A stretch of 64,000 nucleotides of DNA from Blautia_A ammoniilytica (GTDB taxonomy: Bacteria; Bacillota; Clostridia; Lachnospirales; Lachnospiraceae): positions 49,569 through 113,568 of the forward strand of contig NZ_JAOQJL010000011.1 of assembly GCF_025566965.1 (NCBI RefSeq). Reading direction: 5' to 3'. Numbering within the stretch: the stretch's first letter is position 1; each line of letters starts with the position of its first letter. A program made the position numbers and the translations under genes. The notes under the pieces were generated by a model, which saw only the letters and a program-made list of their open reading frames with translations, did no database searches and was not told the origin of the DNA. Below, piece after piece: positions 37,547-46,112 of this stretch.

Positions 37547-38758
37547 TTATTTAATCTCTCCGCCATAAACCTTCATAATTTTCTCGTAATACTCATCACT
37601 GGTATCGAAGCTGATGTCCTTGCAGTTCTTGCTATATGCTTCGCACAGCTTCTTATCACCCCAGAGCTTCTCTATCTTTCTCTTCAAATCTTTCCCGTTA
37701 CCGCTTTCAAACAGCTCGCCGGTCTTGCCAACCTGAATCAGCTCCGGGATACCACCAATGTCTGCTCCCAGCACCGGCGTGCCGTACATCTGGGATTCCA
37801 TCACGGAGAACGGGCAGTTCTCGTACCACTCGGACGGATAAATGGAGAACCGTGCCTCACGGATCAGCTTCTCCAGTGCCTCGCCTTTCTGGAAGCCAAC
37901 GTTCTTGATGTTCTTAATACCATTTACTGTCTCTTCCAGCGGGCCAGTACCGGCGAAAATGAACTGTACATCCGGCAGTTCTTTACAGACCTTGATGAGC
38001 GTGCCGATACCCTTCTCCTCCGAGAAGCGGCCGAAGTAAAGGACGTAGTCCTTCTTTTCCGTTTCCTTCCACTCCACCTTGTCGATGAAGTTGTGCATTG
38101 CCACGGTTTTCGTCGCAAACAGAGGATTGCTGTCCATCTTGCTCTTCATGAACTCAGAGCAGCAGATCATGGTGTCAATGTACTTGTAGGTACCCTTCCA
38201 CTTCCAGAATTCGGCTTCCATCATGCCGATGGCAGATTTTGCCGTGGAGCCGTGGATGCACTTGCCTTTCATGCAGTTCACGAAATGACCACCCAGGCAC
38301 TTCTCACAGTTCTGGTGCGTGTTGGGATTGTTCAGCATGTGGTTTGGGCAGACCAGCTGGTAGTCATGTGCCGTGAAGATGATCTTACAATCTCTTCCGG
38401 TCTCCTTGCGCCACTTCACGATTTCCAGAATGATGGAAGGTGTCAGCTGGTAGTTAAAATTGTTCAGGTGACAGACATCCGGCTTAAAGTCGTCCAGCAC
38501 TTTCCGCAGCTGCACCCGCGCTTCCTTGCTGTAGATAGTTTTGATGGGGTAGGTCAGCTTGCTCAGCTTCGACCCGCCGTGGAAGTCCATATCAGATGTA
38601 TAAGCATTGACCCGGTTGCCCACGCAGCGGCCTTCATGCTCCATACCGAAATACTGAACCTGATGTCCGTGCTGTTCCAGTGCCTCACCCAATTTGAATA
38701 TGTACGTCTCGCTGCCGCCATTGGGATATAAAAATTTATTTATCATCAAACTTCTCAT
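37547..38758 (-). CDS. GT4-type glycosyltransferase
   Basis: The protein is about 403 residues. It shows MINKFLYPNGGSETYIFKLG at the start and, in the C-terminal donor site, YGTPVLGADIGGIPELI. A cysteine-rich insert near residues 135-170 (CPNHMLNNPNTHQNCEKCLG then GHFVNCMKGKC) is a known feature of some capsule GT4 enzymes and may bind a metal. The second of two ATGs suits the AGGAG spacing. Codon use is GC-rich, as in the radical SAM gene. Confidence 0.9.
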   Translation of the reverse strand: MRSLMINKFLYPNGGSETYIFKLGEALEQHGHQVQYFGMEHEGRCVGNRVNAYTSDMDFHGGSKLSKLTYPIKTIYSKEARVQLRKVLDDFKPDVCHLNNFNYQLTPSIILEIVKWRKETGRDCKIIFTAHDYQLVCPNHMLNNPNTHQNCEKCLGGHFVNCMKGKCIHGSTAKSAIGMMEAEFWKWKGTYKYIDTMICCSEFMKSKMDSNPLFATKTVAMHNFIDKVEWKETEKKDYVLYFGRFSEEKGIGTLIKVCKELPDVQFIFAGTGPLEETVNGIKNIKNVGFQKGEALEKLIREARFSIYPSEWYENCPFSVMESQMYGTPVLGADIGGIPELIQVGKTGELFESGNGKDLKRKIEKLWGDKKLCEAYSKNCKDISFDTSDEYYEKIMKVYGGEIK

Positions 38759-39888
38759 CATGTTCTCCTGTATAGCTTTATCGTTTCTTCTGCAACATCA
38801 TCCCAGTTGTATTTCCCACAGATAAAGTCTGCTGCCTGTTCTTTATACTTCTTGATCTTTTCAGGATGATCGCAGGCATCTTGCAGCTTTTCCCTGAGAG
38901 CATTCACATCGGATTTCCTGAAGATCAGTGCCTTATCTTCCACTACTTCTGCACATTCCGGAATATCGGAAACCAAACAGCAATTCCCATAGCTCATTGC
39001 TTCCAGCAGGCTCAGGGGCATGCCTTCCAGATCTGAAGGCAATGTGTAAATGTAGGCATTACTATATAATTCTTCCAGTATCTGGCCCTGCACAAATCCG
39101 GTAAAAAGGATTCTTCCATCTTCTTTGGCCAGATCTTCCATCTCCTTCATGAAAGAATCCGTATCACTGGAGCCACCGGCAATCACCAGTTTTTTATCTG
39201 TGTGAACATGCTTGAATGCTTCGATCAGATATCGGATTCCTTTTTCCGGTACCAGGCGACCCAGGAATAAGATGTAAGAATCCTTTGTCAGTCCATATTT
39301 GGCTGTAATATGCTCCGCTGCTTTCAGTTCCGGAGGATTCACACCGTTAGGTATGAATCGAGTGGTTCTGCCATATGTATCACTGAAATAATCCTGAACA
39401 CTTCTGCTCAGGACAATTATTTCATCTGCATATTTTACCGCATTTCTTTCACCCTGTCGGATGAATCTGGATCCAAAACCAGACTTCCATTTCTCACGCT
39501 GCCAGTCGATCCCGTGAATGGTAACTATGACTCTTTTGCCAAACAACTTGGGCAGCCATGCGAAAAAGGCCGGCCCCTCAGCATGGATATGAACCACATC
39601 ATATTTTCCCAGTGCACAAAAGAGAGCTGCGAAGAAGGAAGAACTTACGGCTGCAAGCCCTTTCTGTTCGATCGTAGGAACATATTTCTGGCAGATCCCC
39701 TGATATTCCCTTTGATCCGTATTGTCATATTCTGCCCCACTGACATGATGCCCTGATCTGTTGTAGCATGTTACCTGACATCCCATGCGAGCCATCCGGG
39801 TACATAGCTCTTTTACCACGATCTCGATACCGCCCTCTCTGGACCACCGTTTGTGGCCAAATACAGCCAATCTTAAGTTCTTTTCCAT
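38758..39888 (-). CDS. GT4-type glycosyltransferase (rhamnosyltransferase-like N-terminus)
   Basis: The protein is 376 residues. HKRWSREGGIEIVVKELCTR is the DUF1972/rhamnosyltransferase-like start. LFLGRLVPEKGIRYLIEAF and SDLEGMPLSLLEAMSYGN mark the GT-B donor domain. GGAGAAAAG precedes the ATG. It probably adds the second sugar after the initiating transferase encoded just upstream. Confidence 0.9.
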   Translation of the reverse strand: MEKNLRLAVFGHKRWSREGGIEIVVKELCTRMARMGCQVTCYNRSGHHVSGAEYDNTDQREYQGICQKYVPTIEQKGLAAVSSSFFAALFCALGKYDVVHIHAEGPAFFAWLPKLFGKRVIVTIHGIDWQREKWKSGFGSRFIRQGERNAVKYADEIIVLSRSVQDYFSDTYGRTTRFIPNGVNPPELKAAEHITAKYGLTKDSYILFLGRLVPEKGIRYLIEAFKHVHTDKKLVIAGGSSDTDSFMKEMEDLAKEDGRILFTGFVQGQILEELYSNAYIYTLPSDLEGMPLSLLEAMSYGNCCLVSDIPECAEVVEDKALIFRKSDVNALREKLQDACDHPEKIKKYKEQAADFICGKYNWDDVAEETIKLYRRT

Positions 39889-39929
39889 CGCTTTTCTCCA
39901 TAATACAGTCCATTTAAAATGGCTGAAGC

Positions 39930-41381
39930 TTAGACAGCTCCCTTTTTATTAAAAACCACTAACAATGTTTCAAGTAAGATCTTGATATCCATTCCAAAGT
40001 TCCAATTCTCAATATATTCTTTATCAAGCCTTACAACCTCTTCAAAATCGGTAATCGTGCTGCGTCCTTTCACCTGCCACATGCCGGTTATCCCTGGCTT
40101 AATGGCCAGTCTTGCACGATGGTGAAGCTCATATAGGTTTGTCTCGGAAATAAGTGGCGGACGTGTCCCCACAATAGACATATCTCCTTTTAATACATTG
40201 AAAAACTGCGGAAACTCATCAATGCTTGTTTTCCGGATAAATTCTCCGATGCCTGTCTTATGAGTTCCATCGGGCAGGATCTTATTTCCAATGACCCGTG
40301 GATCGAAATCCAGTTTAAACATCTTTCCATCACCCAGTTTATTATCTTTCATCAGTTCCGCTTTGTGTTCTTCCGCATCCATGTACATACTGCGGAATTT
40401 GTACATCTTGAAACGTTTTCCATTCTTTCCTACACGCTCCTGGGCAAAGAAAATGGGGCCGGGGGATGCTATATAGATGGCAGGTGCAAGGAATATAAAT
40501 AAGATCCCTGTAACCAGACATCCAACCAAGCCACCTACAATATCCAGCAGACGTTTCAGCATAAGCTCCTGGGTAGATGCATAATTAATACTTGTGGTTA
40601 AGACTGTATAATCTCCGATCCTTTCCACGAACTGTTTCTTGCCTGGTACGCTCTGTACCTTTACCAGGTTCAGATGTACAGTCACACCTGTTTCTGTGAA
40701 TTGCCGGATCAGCTCTTTGGGATAAGGCACCGTGCCGGAGGTTGCAATCAGTACTTCATCGATCCATTGCTTACATACAAATTCGGCAGCATTCGCCATG
40801 TCCGTAACCACTTCCACACCGCCTATATGTTGACCTGTCATCTCCTTATCAATGACAGCGATACCGGCGATCTTATATCTGCCATAATTATGTGTTATCA
40901 TGTTCTCTACTACTGTATTAGCCACATCTTCAGAAACCACCAGCAATAAAGAGCAATCCCCATCCTCTTTCATTTTTTTACGTAGATGGCGTTTCCAGAG
41001 CACTCTTATCAGGTACGTAAGCAATATGTATATTATGATAGTCAGCACTAACGCAAGTCTGGAATAAAAATGGCTCCGCTGTAACATGAACAGATATACT
41101 AAAGAAAGTGCCCCGATCGTCACCCCTTGGCGCGCCGTTAAAACAAATCCCCTGTAAAAATCTTGTTTCAGAACATTTTTCATTGTATTTGCTTCAAACA
41201 TTACCAGCAGATCTGCCATTTCGATAAATACTGCCATATTTCTGTAATTAAAATTTGTATATGGATTGATCCCATATCCACTAAACGCATACGCCAATAT
41301 AAATGCTATCTGCAAACAGATCAAATCTAAAATAATAAAGTCCAGATGCTTTATCCATCCTTCAGAATCTTTTCTATACAT
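39930..41381 (-). CDS. Initiating sugar-1-phosphate transferase (polyprenyl-phosphate glycosylphosphotransferase)
   Basis: The protein is 483 residues. Four to five N-terminal helices and a Rossmann-like middle region precede the catalytic domain: KRLLDIVGGLVGCLVTGILF, then PGPIFFAQERVGKNGKRFKM and YKFRSMYMDAEEHK. The late KTSIDEFPQFFNVLKGDMSI then VGTRPP and KPGITGMWQVKGRS complete the family set. It loads the first sugar phosphate onto undecaprenyl phosphate and starts the repeat unit. Confidence 0.93.
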   Translation of the reverse strand: MYRKDSEGWIKHLDFIILDLICLQIAFILAYAFSGYGINPYTNFNYRNMAVFIEMADLLVMFEANTMKNVLKQDFYRGFVLTARQGVTIGALSLVYLFMLQRSHFYSRLALVLTIIIYILLTYLIRVLWKRHLRKKMKEDGDCSLLLVVSEDVANTVVENMITHNYGRYKIAGIAVIDKEMTGQHIGGVEVVTDMANAAEFVCKQWIDEVLIATSGTVPYPKELIRQFTETGVTVHLNLVKVQSVPGKKQFVERIGDYTVLTTSINYASTQELMLKRLLDIVGGLVGCLVTGILFIFLAPAIYIASPGPIFFAQERVGKNGKRFKMYKFRSMYMDAEEHKAELMKDNKLGDGKMFKLDFDPRVIGNKILPDGTHKTGIGEFIRKTSIDEFPQFFNVLKGDMSIVGTRPPLISETNLYELHHRARLAIKPGITGMWQVKGRSTITDFEEVVRLDKEYIENWNFGMDIKILLETLLVVFNKKGAV

Positions 41382-41473
41382 GTATTTTTCTTTTTCCTTC
41401 TATTTTTCAAAACGTATATTGGTGGTAACATAATGGTCTGAGATTACCTCTGTAATTCTGAGGGTACTGCTAT

Positions 41474-41542
41474 AATAAGCCAGCGTTCCCCTGCGTGGTT
41501 GGGGAACTTGCTAAAGCTTTTTTGCCAAATAGCCGGCTTATT
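41474..41542 (-). other. Structured RNA element between the Ig-like gene and the sugar transferase gene
   Basis: On the minus-strand transcript AAUAAGCCGGC pairs with GCUGGCUUAUU through one G-U wobble. Inside, GUUCCCC pairs with GGGGAAC around a nine-base loop, leaving a 24-base bulge on one side. It starts at the stop codon of the Ig-like gene and is not followed by a T-run, so a classical terminator is unlikely. The wobble pairs only in the capsule mRNA sense. Confidence 0.55.
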
Positions 41543-42116
41543 TTACAGTAACTCTAATAGATTTCTTTACTGTCCTGTAATTCTTTGCTCTAACAGTAAC
41601 TGTTATACGATAAACACCTTTTCTGGTGCCCTTAGCCACAGTGATCTTGCCATATTTGTTGACTTTGATCCTGGAGCTGTTGGTTTTGTACGTAACCCTT
41701 CCGGTCTTCTTAGTTACTTTAACCACCTGGCTTGTAGCTTTATTTCTGTTGTACCTTACTGTAATATTCGACTTGGATACAGATACTTTCTGTTTCTTCA
41801 GTTTGATCTTGTAAGTAAGCTTTTGAACGTATCCGGCATATTTTCCTTTACCTTTTATAGTAACGGTATAGGTACCGGCATTTTTCACTTTCTTTGCTTG
41901 TACAGTGTAGTACTTCTTATTAAGCGTTTTGCCATTAAGGTCTTTTACAACTACAGATGGTTTATGAGTCTTGCCATCATATACCACTGCAGACTGCTTC
42001 AGAGAAGCCTTAAAGGATTGTTTTGTCGGTGATTCTTTTGCGGATACCGATACTGATACACAAAGAACCATCAATAAAGAAGCAAAAATAAGGGCGATTC
42101 TTTTAGAAAGTTTCAT
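41538..42116 (-). CDS. Secreted Ig-like (YDG/MBG-type) repeat protein
   Basis: The protein is about 192 residues, very lysine-rich. A signal peptide (MKLSKRIALIFASLLMVLCV, cut near VSAKE) is followed by a domain with SAVVYDGKTHKPSVVVKDLN, then NAGTYTVTIKGKGKYAGYV, a bacterial Ig-like module common in Lachnospiraceae surface proteins. A second basic beta-rich region follows. The strong positive charge may let it bind the anionic capsule or teichoic acids (inference). AAAGGAGTG supports the start; a longer in-frame reading has no such site. It is an unusual gene to find between the tyrosine kinase and the sugar transferase. Confidence 0.75.
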   Translation of the reverse strand: MKLSKRIALIFASLLMVLCVSVSVSAKESPTKQSFKASLKQSAVVYDGKTHKPSVVVKDLNGKTLNKKYYTVQAKKVKNAGTYTVTIKGKGKYAGYVQKLTYKIKLKKQKVSVSKSNITVRYNRNKATSQVVKVTKKTGRVTYKTNSSRIKVNKYGKITVAKGTRKGVYRITVTVRAKNYRTVKKSIRVTVK

Positions 42117-42281
42117 GTTTCTCACTCCTTTTGTTGCATGTATCAATAAACAGAAGCTTCCACGCACCTTCCATTTATCCAAGATTCAGTGACGTCTGTG
42201 CGCCATTCCGGTATAGCTTTGTGCTTCCGGATCCATATGATATATCATCGGATGCACGCTTATCTTCCTGCGTCGCAAAGC

Positions 42282-43022
42282 TTATTTGCCTGCATCCGGT
42301 TTTTCTTCTTTTCCATAGCCATAACCATATCCATATTTCTTTCCATATTTCCCATAATACTTGCTGTAATATTTGCCATAGGCACGGCTATGTACTTCTG
42401 CACGATTCAGTACGGTTCCAAGCAGTTTACAGTTGACTTGCTCCAATTCAAATAAGGATTGCTTGATCATACCCTTTGGGGTAACTCCGGCACGTATGAC
42501 AAGTACTGCTCCATCACACATGGAAGCGATCAGTGCACTGTCAGATACACTGCCAAGAGGTGGTGTATCAATTATGACAAAACGGTAATTCTCTGCCAGG
42601 GTATTCAGAAGATCCCGGAAACGACTGTCCTCCAGTAAGGCAGACGGGCTTTCCAGAAGCTGTGTGCACGGCACCAGATATCCATTGGCTACGTTGGTCT
42701 GATAGACTACTTCATCGTATTCTGCCATGCCGGATAAGTAATGATTCAGGCCTCGCACATCCTCCTTGTATTCGATCTGGAGGCGCTTCCTCATCACGGA
42801 TTTTCGCAGGTCAGCGTCTACCAGCACAGTAGGAAACCCGGCCTCAGCCAGCATCTTCCACAGGTAGGAAGATACCGTGCTTTTGCCCTCATTTGGCAGA
42901 CAGCTTGTCAACAGGATCTTTCGTGTATTCTTGCCACAGAATTTAATATTGATACGCAAACGGTTCATTGCCTCTTCTACTGCATATGGCAATTCAGGAA
43001 GGGTGATCGTCAGCTGCTTCAT
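42282..43022 (-). CDS. cpsD: Capsule tyrosine kinase (CpsD/CapB type)
   Basis: This 246-residue BY-kinase has Walker A SCLPNEGKST, Walker A' TVLVDADLRKS and Walker B FVIIDTPPLGSVSDS. The C-terminus is a tyrosine cluster (AYGKYYSKYYGKYGKKYGYG), the autophosphorylation tail. It needs the Wzz-like protein encoded just upstream (four-base overlap) as membrane activator, and its tail is the substrate of the CpsB phosphatase. It controls capsule chain length and export. Confidence 0.92.
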   Translation of the reverse strand: MKQLTITLPELPYAVEEAMNRLRINIKFCGKNTRKILLTSCLPNEGKSTVSSYLWKMLAEAGFPTVLVDADLRKSVMRKRLQIEYKEDVRGLNHYLSGMAEYDEVVYQTNVANGYLVPCTQLLESPSALLEDSRFRDLLNTLAENYRFVIIDTPPLGSVSDSALIASMCDGAVLVIRAGVTPKGMIKQSLFELEQVNCKLLGTVLNRAEVHSRAYGKYYSKYYGKYGKKYGYGYGYGKEEKPDAGK

Positions 43023-43759
43023 CTTCTATGTCCTCTCTTTCCGGAATGTACCTCTTCTTCAAAATCAACCACCTGCTCGCTATCCGGAATCGTGGTAAGC
43101 GGTACCAGGCCAAAATATTTCTCCATATCTTCTGCAGTATGTATGGTATCATCCATAAGATACTGTGCCGCCAGAATCCCTGCCATAATAAAAAGCCCCA
43201 GAAGTGCACCGATCATTGTATACTTTTTGTAGCTTGGACCTGCCTTATAATCTGCCATCTTGGCATGCTGGGCTATATTCGGTGCCAGTGTGCTCATAGT
43301 CTCCGGAAGATAGGATACTGCCACTTCTGCCATTGCTTCTGCCAGATTCATAGAAAGCTGCGGGTCTGTAGTGGTTGCTGTGATCTGAAGAATACGTGTA
43401 TCAGCCGGATTGCTTAGGGAATACAGTCCTTTCAGATTATCCGGTGTCATATCCAGGTGCAGCTTATCAATAACCAGATTCAATACCGGATAGCTAAGCA
43501 TCAGTTCTTCATAATCTGCGGTAAGGGATGTACCCAGATTCAGGTCACTTAGATTAACCACTGAGTCATCGGATGCAGATACTACGTATAATTTTGATGT
43601 GGAATCGTAGGTAGGTTCAATGAAGAAAAAAGCATATGCATTCAGCAGCACCGCACCTGCCAGCAGGCAGAGAAGCAGGTAATACCACTTATCCAGCAGC
43701 TTGTTTGCCAGATCCAGAAGATCGATCTCCATCTCCTCGTTTGTTTGATTCTGATTCAT
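43019..43759 (-). CDS. cpsC: Wzz/CpsC-type chain-length regulator
   Basis: The protein is 246 residues. EIDLLDLANKLLDKWYYLLL precedes TM1, an extracellular domain holds LYVVSASDDSVVNLSDLNLG, and TM2 lies near residues 182-202. It ends in a short cytoplasmic tail. This is the split arrangement of Gram-positive systems, with the kinase on a separate chain. AAGGAGAAAGG precedes the ATG. Confidence 0.9.
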   Translation of the reverse strand: MNQNQTNEEMEIDLLDLANKLLDKWYYLLLCLLAGAVLLNAYAFFFIEPTYDSTSKLYVVSASDDSVVNLSDLNLGTSLTADYEELMLSYPVLNLVIDKLHLDMTPDNLKGLYSLSNPADTRILQITATTTDPQLSMNLAEAMAEVAVSYLPETMSTLAPNIAQHAKMADYKAGPSYKKYTMIGALLGLFIMAGILAAQYLMDDTIHTAEDMEKYFGLVPLTTIPDSEQVVDFEEEVHSGKRGHRR

Positions 43760-43844
43760 TTTCCTTTCTCCTTGTACTGTTTTCTTATTGATAGTTATTC
43801 AAAACATATGGGAAAGCATCTTTTGTCCTGTTTCTTACAAGAAT

Positions 43845-44852
43845 CTATTTCTGCTTCTCATAGAATAAGGTCAGTATCACCTGTTCCAGACTGTTTTCAT
43901 CCGGTACAAAGGTCTGCCAGTCGCTGTCATCCACGCCATATTTCCCATCAATGGACAGCCTTCCAACCTCCCTGCCATCTGTCAAAAGAAGAGACAGGCG
44001 ACTGAACTTTTTGGCGTTGATATTCGTAGTCATATAATCTTCCAGCACATGATACATCTGAAGCGGGAAGGTATTGTCTTCCTTGCACTTCTGCCGGAAT
44101 GCTGTCTTAAAGCCATCCTCATACTGTGTCTGACGCGCCATACGGTTCTGATTGGTATCATCATCCTTCATCGTCATCCTGCCACGAATAAAATGCTCTG
44201 CCTGAGATCCAGTCAAAGTAACGGTTTCTCCTTTTTTCAGGCTGTCATCCACACCGGTGAAATCATCCTGGATAGTAACAGTAACACCGCCTACCAGATC
44301 GTTCACTGTCTGGATCGCTCCCATATTTACCATGGCATAATAGTCGATCCTGGCTCCATTCAGAAGAGTGGACACTGCCTGAACTGTATTCTCTGCCCTG
44401 GTAATATGATCCAGGCTCATGGCGTGTGCCAGTGAAATCTGCATATCATCTGTACTGATGTAGCTCCCATCATCCTCCAGACTCTGAACTGGTGTGATCG
44501 TATTTCGATCTATCGTTACCATCTGGCACTGATCGGTACTTCGATCCCGTACCAACAGGATCAGTACATCACACTGACCGCTGCCATCATATTCACTGAT
44601 CTGTTCCACTTTTCCCGGATCATCGATACCGGCAAAAAGATATGTCTCCAGATTTCCTCTTGGCACATACGCAGTACCCTGATAGAGGATCTTATTATCC
44701 TCATTCTTCTGAACGGTATTCTTCAGAGACTGCCTGTCTGCCATGCCAAGGATGCAGGATATGATAGCGAATCCTGCTGCAAGTATAGCAATAAATATCC
44801 CAATCTTCGCATATATACGCTTGATTTCTGATTTTTTTCTGTATCTGGTCAT
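43845..44852 (-). CDS. LytR-CpsA-Psr (LCP) family protein
   Basis: The protein is 335 residues. One N-terminal helix (IGIFIAILAAGFAIISCILG) anchors an extracellular LCP domain. QCDVLILLVRDRSTDQCQMV, then TIDRNTIT, and the arginines of RGRMTMKDDDTNQNRMARQT are family features. LCP enzymes ligate capsule or teichoic acid from lipid carrier to peptidoglycan. It lies between cpsB and wzz, as in streptococcal-type loci. Confidence 0.88.
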   Translation of the reverse strand: MTRYRKKSEIKRIYAKIGIFIAILAAGFAIISCILGMADRQSLKNTVQKNEDNKILYQGTAYVPRGNLETYLFAGIDDPGKVEQISEYDGSGQCDVLILLVRDRSTDQCQMVTIDRNTITPVQSLEDDGSYISTDDMQISLAHAMSLDHITRAENTVQAVSTLLNGARIDYYAMVNMGAIQTVNDLVGGVTVTIQDDFTGVDDSLKKGETVTLTGSQAEHFIRGRMTMKDDDTNQNRMARQTQYEDGFKTAFRQKCKEDNTFPLQMYHVLEDYMTTNINAKKFSRLSLLLTDGREVGRLSIDGKYGVDDSDWQTFVPDENSLEQVILTLFYEKQK

Positions 44853-44883
44853 ACTGTTCCTTTTCTAAACTTCTTCAGGCAGA

Positions 44884-45006
44884 TCACTTCATCATCTCTT
44901 TCAGCATAGCGGGACCGCCTGCCGGATGGGTGGCTTCACAATACATAAGTGCTGCCAAAATGATAAATAATATCACACTGAATGTGATACATACTTTTTT
45001 AGACAT
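44884..45006 (-). CDS. Small single-helix membrane protein (40 residues)
   Basis: The frame MSKKVCITFSVILFIILAAL continues MYCEATHPAGGPAMLKEMMK. It has one transmembrane helix and a short C-terminal tail. The ribosome site GGAGGAG lies five bases before the ATG, and the start overlaps the end of cpsB by eight bases, implying coupled translation. I know of no named family. It may regulate or scaffold the LCP/Wzz machinery. Confidence 0.6.
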   Translation of the reverse strand: MSKKVCITFSVILFIILAALMYCEATHPAGGPAMLKEMMK

Positions 45007-45775
45007 TATTACTCCTCCGTTTTTTTTCTGAATATCCTGCTGCTTTCGTGGGCACCGTCTGTCCATTGTCAAACAATAATTCATATCCCTGCCGGTCAAT
45101 CTTCTCCAGAAGCTGTATGCCCTTTTTCTTTTGGATCATATCTCTGCCAGCCTTTAAATTCGGTACCCGGTGATGGGCTCCATGGCAGTCGCTGCCAAGA
45201 ACATGGGCAGTGCCCTCTTCCAGCATTTTCAGGAAGAAATGTCGATATCTCCAGTTTGTCAGGCATTCTGCATTAAGCTGTACGTAAATCGGAAGTTCCA
45301 GTAACTGGCAGATGTACTTCTTGTTGCCTGGCATCCGGATGAAACGATCAAGATGTGCGATCATGATCCGTAAATGACGATTCTGGATTAGGCCGGAAAC
45401 TTCTTCAATAATGTGTTCATTCCATGGGGCAAAGGGCATCTCCAGCAACAAAAGGTCTGTATCTTCTATAGTGAGTCTGCGGATCTCTTCTGATCTGCTG
45501 ATACCATTAAAGAATGCTACTTCACTGCCAGTCAGAATCTGTGGATAGTCTGTCCATCCACGCTCTGCTGTGGCTTTGCAAAGAGCATCATAAGCCTGCT
45601 GTCTATGTTGAAGAAAAGTGTCAATCCTGTCCTGCATGGCATAAAAGTGCGGCGTTGCTACCAGAATGTCTGTCTGTTGTGCCCTGATCTGCTCCAGCAT
45701 TGCCATGGATGTGTCCAGATTCCTGGATCCATCATCGATCCCCGGAAGTATGTGTGAATGAAAGTCAATAATCAT
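44999..45775 (-). CDS. cpsB: Capsule tyrosine phosphatase (CpsB/CapC, PHP fold)
   Basis: The protein is about 258 residues. Metal-binding motifs of the PHP fold are MIIDFHSHILPGIDDGSRN, VATPHFY, EMPFAPW, IAHLDRF and GSDCHGAHHR. It removes phosphate from the CpsD tyrosine tail. I start it at MIIDFHSH with GGAG upstream; a longer reading adds a hydrophobic leader that overlaps the transcription start region. It is the first gene of the capsule operon. Confidence 0.92.
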   Translation of the reverse strand: MIIDFHSHILPGIDDGSRNLDTSMAMLEQIRAQQTDILVATPHFYAMQDRIDTFLQHRQQAYDALCKATAERGWTDYPQILTGSEVAFFNGISRSEEIRRLTIEDTDLLLLEMPFAPWNEHIIEEVSGLIQNRHLRIMIAHLDRFIRMPGNKKYICQLLELPIYVQLNAECLTNWRYRHFFLKMLEEGTAHVLGSDCHGAHHRVPNLKAGRDMIQKKKGIQLLEKIDRQGYELLFDNGQTVPTKAAGYSEKKRRSNNV

Positions 45776-45890
45776 ATTCTTTTCTCCAAAACCTGATATG
45801 CAGAGAACTACGCTGCATGATACTGTACAAAACCAGCCAATACCGTATAAAACGGCATGATACAAGTACATCATGTACTAAATCTCGTGT

Positions 45891-45919
45891 AATATAAATT
45901 TCTTCTCAAAATTTGTCAA
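45891..45919 (-). promoter_or_regulatory. cpsB: Capsule operon promoter
   Basis: Reading the minus strand, TTGACA (45914-45919) and TATATT (45891-45896) are 17 bases apart. The predicted start of transcription is near 45884, giving a leader of about 108 bases. The leader contains a 15-base palindrome AGTACATcATGTACT (45865-45879) just past the start and a repeated GCATGATAC. Confidence 0.7.
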
Positions 45920-45937
45920 GAGTGCAAACCTGCTTAT

Positions 45938-45953
45938 CTTGATATATATCAAG
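45938..45953. promoter_or_regulatory. Crp/Fnr-type operator upstream of the capsule promoter
   Basis: CTTGATATATATCAAG is a perfect 16-base palindrome that contains the FNR consensus TTGAT-N4-ATCAA. Its centre is 61.5 bases upstream of the inferred transcription start, the classical position for class I activation by Crp/Fnr proteins. Confidence 0.65.
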
Positions 45954-45961
45954 AGTTTCAT

Positions 45962-46009
45962 AAAAAAAGCCGATTCTTGTGATTACTCACAAGTTTATCG
46001 GTTTTTTTG
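45962..46009. terminator. Bidirectional terminator between the capsule promoter and the RhuM gene
   Basis: AAAAAAAGCCGAT...ATCGGTTTTTTT encloses an inner CTTGTGA/TCACAAG stem, with A-run and T-run on both sides. It insulates the capsule promoter from the RhuM gene transcript reading toward it. Confidence 0.85.
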
Positions 46010-46112
46010 CTTATATTGTTTGGGATGTGTGGGGCAATGAAGTCAATTGTAAATTTTCTGCGGTGCGATTGACTTTGTTATATGAAAAGACCGCAGAGGC
46101 GATTTTACACCG

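Noticed and set aside
37523..38731. Long plus-strand open frame of about 400 codons opposite the GT4 gene
   Set aside because: Same reason: the minus strand encodes a recognisable glycosyltransferase and the plus frame has no family features.
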